A stretch of DNA of 44,903 nt, from assembly GCA_937906165.1 (NCBI GenBank), contig CALCYA010000002.1, positions 1 through 44,903 of the forward strand, written 5' to 3'. A model generated the notes under the pieces. The model worked only from the letters and a program-made list of their open reading frames with translations. It searched no databases and was not told where the DNA came from. How positions within the stretch are numbered: position 1 is the first letter of the stretch; each line of letters opens with the position of its first letter. This document shows, in pieces, positions 38,684 to 44,903 of the stretch. Made by a program: the position numbers and the translations under genes. Origin of the DNA: an uncultured Bacteroidales bacterium (GTDB lineage Bacteria; Bacteroidota; Bacteroidia; Bacteroidales; Bacteroidaceae).

Positions 38684-39727
38684 CTACTTCTTTATTTTTA
38701 GTTTGTTGAGCGCCTGCTGGTATCGGTGGGCGTTCGCATTGTGTTCGCTTAATGTCTTGGCGAAGTTGTGGGTGCCCGAGAAGTCTTCCTTTGCGCACAT
38801 ATAAAGGTAATCGTGTTTCTTGTAGTTCAGTACGCTCTCGAGGCCCTGCTTTGTAGCAATGCGTATGGGGCCCGGTGGCAGTCCGGTGTGCTTGTAGGTG
38901 TTGTATGGTGATTCCACCTCAAGGTCTTTGTTGAGTATGCGTTTGCGTGTGGGGTCGCCTAATGCGTATTTTACAGTGGGATCCGCCTGCAGCGGCATGC
39001 CTTTTTTCAGTCGGTTTATGTAAAGTCCTGCAACGATGGGTTTTTCCTCGTTGTTGTTGGTCTCCTCGTCGACAATGGATGCAAGGGTGGCTACCTCTTC
39101 TGGGCTCATTCCTAACTTGTCGGCTTTGGCCTTGCGCTCGTCATTCCAGAAATTTCTTCTCTCCTTCATGAAGCGGAGCATGAGATCTTCGGGTTTTATG
39201 TTCCAGTATACCTCATATGTCTCGGGGATGAATAGCGATGGGAATGTTTCTACAGTGTAACCTATCCTCTGTTTGTATATCGGGGAAGTCATGAACTCTA
39301 CAAGTTCCGAAGAGTCCAGCATCAACTGCCTCGATACGCTGCCTACGAGCTGTGCAATATTACGTGTGGCTGGTACAACTAACTTTACGGGTGTTTGGGT
39401 GTTGCTTACGATGCGGTAGTATATGTCTTTCATGGTGTCGCCGTCCTTTATGGCGAATTTGCCGCTACGCCTCTTGCTGTCAAACTTGTTGTGCTTTGCC
39501 AGGATGGCAAAACCTTCGGCCGATGCGGGGGCGATTATCTCCTCTAACTGCTTGATTACGTTGGTTGTGCTGTCTTTGGGTGTTATGTATAGGTAAGCTG
39601 TCTCTTCAATGCTTATCTGTTTTACGCGGGTTGTGTAGTATTTGGATATAATGTCGCTTGCCATGAAAATGGCTATACCGAGTGCTACGGCTATTGTACC
39701 CAGAAAATATGCTTTTTTTGTACTCAT
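38684..39727 (-). CDS. mltG: Endolytic transglycosylase MltG
   Basis: Inner-membrane-anchored lytic transglycosylase (YceG family), 347 aa, that cuts nascent peptidoglycan and can end glycan-strand growth. One N-terminal membrane segment is at residues 7-27 (FLGTIAVALGIAIFMASDI). The YceG domain has FIPETYEVYW and the active-site region LASIVDEETNN, followed by VAGLYINRLKKGMPLQADPTV. The family motif there is usually E-x-E; here it reads D-E-E, so the first acidic position is Asp, while the Glu before Thr is kept. It has its own promoter and is followed closely by the GH20 gene. Confidence 0.94.
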   Translation of the reverse strand: MSTKKAYFLGTIAVALGIAIFMASDIISKYYTTRVKQISIEETAYLYITPKDSTTNVIKQLEEIIAPASAEGFAILAKHNKFDSKRRSGKFAIKDGDTMKDIYYRIVSNTQTPVKLVVPATRNIAQLVGSVSRQLMLDSSELVEFMTSPIYKQRIGYTVETFPSLFIPETYEVYWNIKPEDLMLRFMKERRNFWNDERKAKADKLGMSPEEVATLASIVDEETNNNEEKPIVAGLYINRLKKGMPLQADPTVKYALGDPTRKRILNKDLEVESPYNTYKHTGLPPGPIRIATKQGLESVLNYKKHDYLYMCAKEDFSGTHNFAKTLSEHNANAHRYQQALNKLKIKK

Positions 39728-39764
39728 CTGTCTGTGTAAAAATCAATGTATGAACTAATCCTTG

Positions 39765-39796
39765 CAAATATATGTTTTTTAAGTATAAATAACAAA
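39765..39796 (-). promoter_or_regulatory. Bacteroidota-type promoter for mltG-GH20
   Basis: On the - strand: TTTG (complement of CAAA 39793-39796), 20 bases, then TATATTTG (complement of CAAATATA 39765-39772). It is 37 bases before the mltG start. Confidence 0.7.
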
Positions 39797-39867
39797 GGTG
39801 GGGGGTGCTTTACTTTTCAGCGTTGATAATTTAAAGGAAATAATTATAAAATTCGTCCGGTTTTTAT

Positions 39868-39875
39868 TATCTTTG
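39868..39875 (+). promoter_or_regulatory. -7 element for the capsule export genes
   Basis: TATCTTTG, 70 bases before the start of the Wza-like gene. No TTG is found 19-21 bases upstream. The frame that begins at 39883 starts only 7 bases after it, which favours the later start. Confidence 0.55.
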
Positions 39876-39945
39876 CAAAGATTTGTGTACTATGCTTTGC
39901 TGTGCGCAGTCTTATTTGGTGTGGAATAAAATACAATACAATAAT

Positions 39946-40746
39946 ATGGAGAGATTCAAGTGCAAAAACATTTTTCTGCTGTTGCTTCTGTCGCTTATGG
40001 CGGTAACGTCGTGTACATCTTACAAGAAGGTCCCTTATTTGCAGAATAGCGGTGATTTTGATCCTATGTCTGCCGTTGAACTTCATGAGGCAAGGATTAT
40101 GCCACAGGACTTGTTGAATATTACAATCGTCAATCCTGAAAACGCGGCTGCGTCAATGGCGTATAATCTTGTGGCTCCTGTAGATATGAGCAGAACCTAT
40201 TCCTTGACAACCCAACCGGCATTGCAGAATTATATTGTGGGCAATGACGGCACTGTAAATATCCCGACATTGGGTGTTGTGGAGGTAGCCGGCAAGACTT
40301 TGGCTGAGGCTGAAAAGCATATTTACTCGCTTGTTAAAGGTGCTTTCACCGTCAATCCTTCTGTGACAGTGCGTTTTGTGGATTTCAAGATTTCCGTATT
40401 GGGCGAGGTAACAGCCCCCGGTACATATTCGGTAAAGAATGGTAAGGTGAATATATTTGAAGCCTTGGCTCTTGCGCGTGATCTCACTGTGTACGGTATG
40501 CGCGACAATGTCAAGATAATCCGTGAAGACAAGAGTGGCAAGAAGAATATATATGAAGTAAATCTTAATGATGCGAATATATTGACATCTCCTTATTATT
40601 ATCTGCAACAGAATGATGTGGTATATGTGACTCCGAACAAATCAAAAGCCAAGAATTCTGATATAGGTTCGTCTACATCACTATGGTTCTCGGCAACTTC
40701 AATACTTATATCTTTGACATCATTGATGTATAACATCCTTAAATAA
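39946..40746 (+). CDS. Wza-like polysaccharide export lipoprotein
   Basis: Outer-membrane polysaccharide export protein, 266 aa. The signal MERFKCKNIFLLLLLSLMAVTSC has lipobox Cys23. A PES (polysaccharide export) domain holds IMPQDLLNITIVNPE (about residues 52-66) and YIVGNDGTVNIPTLGVVEV (about residues 98-116). It is followed by a SLBB domain (FKISVLGEVTAPGTYSVKNG). A single C-terminal hydrophobic helix (about residues 244-263) ends the protein, as in Wza-type channels. The start at 39946 gives an ordinary signal; the earlier ATG at 39883 would leave it internal. It is 7 bases from the Wzc-like gene, so the two form an export unit. No other capsule genes are in the window. Confidence 0.92.
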   Translation: MERFKCKNIFLLLLLSLMAVTSCTSYKKVPYLQNSGDFDPMSAVELHEARIMPQDLLNITIVNPENAAASMAYNLVAPVDMSRTYSLTTQPALQNYIVGNDGTVNIPTLGVVEVAGKTLAEAEKHIYSLVKGAFTVNPSVTVRFVDFKISVLGEVTAPGTYSVKNGKVNIFEALALARDLTVYGMRDNVKIIREDKSGKKNIYEVNLNDANILTSPYYYLQQNDVVYVTPNKSKAKNSDIGSSTSLWFSATSILISLTSLMYNILK

Positions 40747-40753
40747 AACAGCT

Positions 40754-43195
40754 ATGCAGCAAAAAGAAAGTATGACAACCCCGCTTGTTGAAGAAGAAGA
40801 GTTTGATATTAGAAAGATCTTTTCTTATGCAATTGCCTATTGGAAACTGATTGTTGTTTCTGTTGTCTTATGTATGGTTGCGGCATTTGCTTATTTGCGT
40901 GTTGCTGTGCCAAAGTATCAGGTTACAGCGAAAATTCTTCTGCAAGACAAGAATAAAGGATCGTTCTCCTCATCGGCTGATATGCTTGCCGATTTCGGAT
41001 TTCAGGCGCAGAATACTAATGCGGAGAATGAAATGGAGGTGATGAAGTCTATGTCGGTGGTACGTGGGGCTGTAGCTAAGAGTGGGTTGAATGTGTCTTA
41101 TATGATACCAGGCGTCATAAATAAGCCTATATATAAAGAGGCTAGTCCGGTATTCGTGACATATGGCACATCTGCTCCTGGTGATGCTCCGATGGATTCC
41201 TTGACAAAATTGTATTCTCCTATAAAGATGCTTTTCCACTTTGACGGAAACGGAAAGGCAGAATTGGAGTACAGTTGTTATGTGGGTGGTTCAAGTGAAC
41301 CTCAGGAGTTCAAGGCTGTAATCGGCTCATATCCGTATCTTTTGCAGACCCCATTAGGCAATGTTCTTATTGAGAAGAATGCTGCTTTTGAACAGAACGT
41401 CACCGGTGATTTGATTGTCACGTTGAATCCACTTGAGAGCGTAGCTCTTTCGTATATGTCAGCATTGAATATTGCTCCGGTATCAAAGAATTCGTCAGTG
41501 GCGGTCCTTGCAATCAATACTCCGTTGCCGAAAAACGGAATGGAGTTCCTCGATGCTGTTATTGAGAATTATAATTATGTGACAAATGAGGAGAAACGTC
41601 AGGTTGCACGTCAGACAGAGGCTTTTATCATTGAGCGTATCGATTCTTTGAGTAAGGAACTTGTCGTAATGGAGACAAGACTTTCCGATTATAAGAAGAA
41701 GAATGAACTTATTGATCCTAAACTGGATGCTCCTCAGGTAAGTCTGAATAAGACAGAGTATACAAAGCAGGTCGAGGAGATTGACCTGATGCTCAAGTCT
41801 TCAAAATTCCTGAAGGATTTTGTTCACAATCCGAAGAATGACCTAAAGGTCGTGCCAACAACGTTTGGCCTTACAATAGACCAGTCGTTGGTGGCGCTCA
41901 TTACCAATTATAATAAGGAGGTTATAGAACTCAATCAGTTGCAGCTTTCTGCGACGGGAGATAACCCCTTGCTCAGGAATGCAACAATACGTGTCAAGCA
42001 GCTCCAGTCGGATCTTCGCGTGGCGATAGATGCTTTTGACCGTTCTTTACACCTTCAGCGTGACGCTATAGCAACCCTTTTGGCAGGTTATACTTCGCGT
42101 TATGAGCAGTCTCCCGATATCGAGCGTGAGCTTGTGACAATAGAGCGTGAGTGCGCAATCAAGTCCGAGCTTTATGTGATGTTGCTGCAGAAATACGAGG
42201 AAAATGCCCTCAGCTTGGCAGTCACTTCAAACAACCTCAGATGTATCGATAGCCCGTTGCTTGTAGGCCGTGTTGCTCCAAACAGCAAGATGATATTCCT
42301 TGTTGCGCTTTTTGTGGGTCTTTTGATACCGGCAGCAATAATATATGTACGTGAATCGATGCGTACCCAATTGACAATCAATGACGATTTGTCAACTTTG
42401 ACAACATTGCCATGTGTCGGAAATATCCCTGTAAAGCACTCTGTCAAGGGTGAGCGCAGTAAGGCTGTTGTTGTTGCGCGTAACAAGAATGATATTATGG
42501 CCGAGGCTTTCCGTACGCTCCGAACAAATCTTCAGTTTGTGATGAAGAAATCAACAGGAAAGGTGGTCATGTTTACGTCAACAACTTCCGGTGAGGGTAA
42601 GACTTTTGTTGCCTCCAATCTTGCCATGAGTGTTGCATTGCTCGGAAAGAAGGTGCTTCTTATGGGCCTTGATATACGTCGTCCACGTCTTGCCGAGATG
42701 TTCGGGTTCAATAAGTATGACGAGGGTATAACAAGTTATCTGGCTGCGGACGAGAAGGATACTGATATTCTTGACCGTGCTATCAGGCCTTCGGGTATTG
42801 AGGAGAACCTTGATATCCTGCCTGCAGGTATTGTTCCTCCAAACCCTGCTGAGTTGCTTGCCCGTCCTAATATGGATAAGGCTATCGAATACCTCAGTAC
42901 AAAGTATGATTACATAATTCTTGATACAGCGCCGGTAGCTCTGGTTACCGATTCAATGATTATCAGTCGAGTGGCTGATGCGGTAGCGTATGTAGCTCGT
43001 TTGGACTATACCCAGAAGGCTGATATAAAATATCTAAACAATATTGTAGCCGAGGGTAAGTTAGAGAATGTCTCTTTGGTTGTCAATGGCGAGGATGTCA
43101 AGAAGAAAATGTACGGTTATGTCAGTACCCGTCGAGGAAGCAACAAGTATGTTGGATATGGATACGTCTCTAACGAGGAACAGAGTAAAAAGTAG
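40754..43195 (+). CDS. Wzc-like polysaccharide tyrosine autokinase
   Basis: Inner-membrane copolymerase and BY-kinase, 813 aa, that controls polysaccharide chain length and export. The N-terminal Wzz domain starts with a membrane helix (about residues 33-54). A coiled-coil periplasmic part reaches to about residue 500, and a second helix is at about 515-537. The cytoplasmic kinase has Walker A TSTTSGEGKT (about residues 614-623), Walker A' LMGLDIRRP, and Walker B YDYIILDTAP. The C-terminus is Tyr-rich (MYGYVSTRR, then KYVGYGYVSNEEQ), the autophosphorylation cluster. It works with the Wza-like protein directly upstream. Confidence 0.95.
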   Translation: MQQKESMTTPLVEEEEFDIRKIFSYAIAYWKLIVVSVVLCMVAAFAYLRVAVPKYQVTAKILLQDKNKGSFSSSADMLADFGFQAQNTNAENEMEVMKSMSVVRGAVAKSGLNVSYMIPGVINKPIYKEASPVFVTYGTSAPGDAPMDSLTKLYSPIKMLFHFDGNGKAELEYSCYVGGSSEPQEFKAVIGSYPYLLQTPLGNVLIEKNAAFEQNVTGDLIVTLNPLESVALSYMSALNIAPVSKNSSVAVLAINTPLPKNGMEFLDAVIENYNYVTNEEKRQVARQTEAFIIERIDSLSKELVVMETRLSDYKKKNELIDPKLDAPQVSLNKTEYTKQVEEIDLMLKSSKFLKDFVHNPKNDLKVVPTTFGLTIDQSLVALITNYNKEVIELNQLQLSATGDNPLLRNATIRVKQLQSDLRVAIDAFDRSLHLQRDAIATLLAGYTSRYEQSPDIERELVTIERECAIKSELYVMLLQKYEENALSLAVTSNNLRCIDSPLLVGRVAPNSKMIFLVALFVGLLIPAAIIYVRESMRTQLTINDDLSTLTTLPCVGNIPVKHSVKGERSKAVVVARNKNDIMAEAFRTLRTNLQFVMKKSTGKVVMFTSTTSGEGKTFVASNLAMSVALLGKKVLLMGLDIRRPRLAEMFGFNKYDEGITSYLAADEKDTDILDRAIRPSGIEENLDILPAGIVPPNPAELLARPNMDKAIEYLSTKYDYIILDTAPVALVTDSMIISRVADAVAYVARLDYTQKADIKYLNNIVAEGKLENVSLVVNGEDVKKKMYGYVSTRRGSNKYVGYGYVSNEEQSKK

Positions 43196-43279
43196 AATGG
43201 TTGTGTAGCTCTCCAGATGGGTTCTCGGGCCCATATCCGTCAATTTGAGATTTTGTTTGAAAAAATATATTCAAATTGG

Positions 43280-43309
43280 TTGGTAAATGAAAAAAAAACT
43301 GTACCTTTG
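43280..43309 (+). promoter_or_regulatory. Bacteroidota-type promoter for spt
   Basis: TTG at 43280-43282, 19 bases, then TACCTTTG at 43302-43309. It is 47 bases before the start codon, so this gene is separately controlled from the capsule genes. Confidence 0.7.
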
Positions 43310-43356
43310 CAACCTGAAACGATGATGCTTCATCTTTTCGGATAAACGTATAGACT

Positions 43357-44544
43357 ATGAGTTTATTAAAAGAGAAATACGCTAAATATGATTTGCCACA
43401 GCGCTTTATGGCAATGGGAGTATATCCTTATTTCCGTTGCATTGAGAGCGAGCAGGACACTGAGGTGTTGATGAGTGGCAAAAAGGTTCTGATGTTTGGC
43501 TCGAACTCGTATATGGGTCTTACCAATCATCCAAGAATCAAGGAGGCGGCCATAGCTGCGACTCGCAAATATGGTACCGGTTGTGCCGGTTCACGTTTCT
43601 TGAATGGAACTGTTGATATTCATCTTCAGCTTGAGAATGAGCTTGCGCAGTTTGTCGGTAAAGACGAGGCGTTGGTATACTCAACAGGTTTCCAGGTGAA
43701 TTTGGGCGTTCTCTCTTGTATCACAGGACGTAAGGATACAATCATCTGTGATGAACTTGACCACGCGTCAATAGTAGATGGACGTCGTCTTTCGTTCTCG
43801 ACTGTACGCAAATTCCGTCACAATGATATGGAGGGTCTTGAGAAAGAACTTCAGGCATGTGACCCTGCAACAATCAAGATGATTGTGGTTGATGGTGTGT
43901 TCAGTATGGAGGGTGATATTGCAAATCTGCCCGAGATTGTACGTTTGAAGAAAAAGTATAATGCAAGCATCTTTGTAGACGAAGCTCATGGTTTGGGAGT
44001 GCTTGGAAGGCAGGGACGTGGAACTGCCGACCATTTTGGCCTTACAGACGACGTTGATTTGCTCATGGGTACATTCAGCAAGTCTTTGGCAACAATCGGT
44101 GGTTTTGTGGCTGGTGACAAGGAGGTAATCAACTATATCCGTCACAATTCACGTTCTTACATCTTCAGTGCAAGCAACACGCCGGCAGCGACAGCCGCAG
44201 CTCTTGAGGCTTTACATATCATTCAGGAAGAGCCTGAACGTTTGGAGAACCTTTGGAAGATTACAAACTACACATTGAAGAATTTCCGCGAGATAGGTTT
44301 CGAGATAGGCAATACATCAACACCTATTATCCCAATCTATATCCGCGATACCGACAAGACTTTCCTTGTGACAAAGTTGCTTTGGGAAGCAGGTGTGTTT
44401 GTTAATCCGGTTGTTCCTCCCGCATGCTCGCCACAGGATACATTGATCCGCTTCTCACTTATGGCAACCCATACAAAGGAGCAGGTTGATAGGGCGATAG
44501 AGGCAATGGTGCCCATCTTCAAGCAGTTGGAGATTATAAAGTAA
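43357..44544 (+). CDS. spt: Serine palmitoyltransferase (PLP enzyme)
   Basis: Alpha-oxoamine synthase of 395 aa. From memory the whole protein is close to the Bacteroides serine palmitoyltransferase, which condenses serine and palmitoyl-CoA in the first step of sphingolipid synthesis. PLP Lys242 lies in GTFSKSLATIGGF, His136 in DELDHASIVDGRR stacks on the cofactor, and VDEAHGLG (about residues 207-214) holds the pyridine-binding Asp. FGSNSYMGLTNHPRI and GTGCAGSRFLNGT are also family marks. Related enzymes (glycine C-acetyltransferase, AONS) share these motifs, but the N-terminus MSLLKEKYAKYDLPQRFMA fits SPT. It has its own promoter and is followed by tRNA genes. Confidence 0.9.
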   Translation: MSLLKEKYAKYDLPQRFMAMGVYPYFRCIESEQDTEVLMSGKKVLMFGSNSYMGLTNHPRIKEAAIAATRKYGTGCAGSRFLNGTVDIHLQLENELAQFVGKDEALVYSTGFQVNLGVLSCITGRKDTIICDELDHASIVDGRRLSFSTVRKFRHNDMEGLEKELQACDPATIKMIVVDGVFSMEGDIANLPEIVRLKKKYNASIFVDEAHGLGVLGRQGRGTADHFGLTDDVDLLMGTFSKSLATIGGFVAGDKEVINYIRHNSRSYIFSASNTPAATAAALEALHIIQEEPERLENLWKITNYTLKNFREIGFEIGNTSTPIIPIYIRDTDKTFLVTKLLWEAGVFVNPVVPPACSPQDTLIRFSLMATHTKEQVDRAIEAMVPIFKQLEIIK

Positions 44545-44559
44545 AAAAAATAAAGTTTT

Positions 44560-44632
44560 CGGGGTGTAGCGCAGTTGGTAGCGCATCTGGTTTGGGACCA
44601 GGGGGTCGCAGGTTCGAATCCTGTCACCCCGA
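44560..44632 (+). tRNA. tRNA-Pro (UGG), copy 1
   Basis: Full cloverleaf of 73 bases. Acceptor stem CGGGGTG/CACCCCG with discriminator A; D-arm GCGC/GCGC; anticodon stem TCTGG/CCAGG with loop TTTGGGA, hence anticodon TGG (Pro); T-arm GCAGG-TTCGAAT-CCTGT. No CCA is encoded. It is identical to the copy at 44712 and lies 15 bases after the spt stop. Confidence 0.97.
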
Positions 44633-44711
44633 CAACTTTCAAAGAGTGTCTATGATTGACGGGCAAGGCACTTGATATAGATTGTTCTGATTACAGTCAT
44701 TATCCGTTATT

Positions 44712-44784
44712 CGGGGTGTAGCGCAGTTGGTAGCGCATCTGGTTTGGGACCAGGGGGTCGCAGGTTCGAATCCTGTCACCCCGA
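44712..44784 (+). tRNA. tRNA-Pro (UGG), copy 2
   Basis: Identical in all 73 bases to the copy at 44560, separated by 79 bases. CCA is not encoded; CAGAAA follows the discriminator. A terminator begins just after it, so both tRNAs are probably on one transcript. Confidence 0.97.
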
Positions 44785-44787
44785 CAG

Positions 44788-44824
44788 AAATCTCTCAGGA
44801 ATGTTTTCTTGGGAGATTTTTTTT
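44788..44824 (+). terminator. Terminator after the tRNA-Pro pair
   Basis: AAATCTCTCA (44788-44797) pairs with TGGGAGATTT (44810-44819) with one G-T pair, and a T run to 44824 follows. Confidence 0.88.
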
Positions 44825-44903
44825 GTGCTTGCAGGCAAAGGTAGCAGGTTGGGTTCACCTGCAAACTATAGGGGGAATATCTTTTTAACACAGACAAAAC
44901 ATT

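Noticed and set aside
44337..44897. Open frames on the - strand across the tRNA genes (44337-44666 and 44700-44897), with stretches such as GFEPATPWSQTRCATNCATP and RIRTCDPLVPNQMRYQLRYTP.
   Set aside because: These are the well-known false proteins that arise from reading the complement of tRNA genes. The two cloverleafs are complete.

Overview
The window looks like a chromosomal segment of a gut-type member of the Bacteroidales (Bacteroidaceae/Prevotellaceae range; I cannot name the genus from sequence alone). Pointers: most promoters I can read have the Bacteroidota form (TTG, about 20 bases, TAnnTTTG) instead of the sigma70 form. A close match to the Bacteroides serine palmitoyltransferase is present, the proteins include the Bacteroidota forms of BamD, omega and DUF4293, and many exported proteins are lipoproteins. 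It is mostly ordinary core genome, but two non-coding islands (3.2-4.5 kb and 36.3-37.0 kb) are built of structured repeats.

Layout. 0.1-3.2 kb: mtaB, a family 2 glycosyltransferase and an RsmI-like methylase in one tight + strand operon. 3.2-4.5 kb: an array of two alternating GC-rich hairpin modules (called A and B here) that houses a small AT-richer DUF559 (Vsr-like nuclease fold) gene and fills the space between convergent genes. 4.5-7.8 kb (-): an MscS-type channel and uvrB. 8.0-10.7 kb: a secreted GH16 glucanase with a duplicated N-terminal half. 10.9-12.6 kb: bamD-rpoZ-DUF4293. 12.7-17.8 kb: a DsbA/FrnE-like protein, then cyclophilin, Bcp and a second MscS channel, then a SulP transporter. 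17.9-25.8 kb: single genes and short runs (EamA, HAD phosphatase, 5'-nucleotidase-DUF456-TspO, CbpA-like J protein, a lipoprotein, an M64 peptidase, a SPOR protein), mostly separated by clear hairpin terminators. 25.9-29.5 kb: fucI, a RhaM/FucU-like mutarotase and fucP, an L-fucose uptake and isomerisation operon. 29.6-36.3 kb: ruvX-def-TPR, then thrS, infC, rpmI and rplT. 36.3-37.0 kb: second repeat island with a 54-base tandem minisatellite. 37.0-39.7 kb (-): mltG followed by a GH20 hexosaminidase. 39.9-43.2 kb: Wza-like and Wzc-like capsule export genes. 43.3-44.9 kb: serine palmitoyltransferase and two identical tRNA-Pro(UGG) genes.

The best candidate for something undescribed is the A/B hairpin array around the DUF559 gene. 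Its modules alternate, some are perfect 150-base tandem copies, and diverged copies keep stem-loops while changing their sequence. The DUF559 gene sits exactly where the other units have only a short spacer. This resembles the REP/RAYT arrangement, but with a nuclease-fold protein in the place of the Y1 transposase. That reading is inference from one locus and has not been tested by any search.
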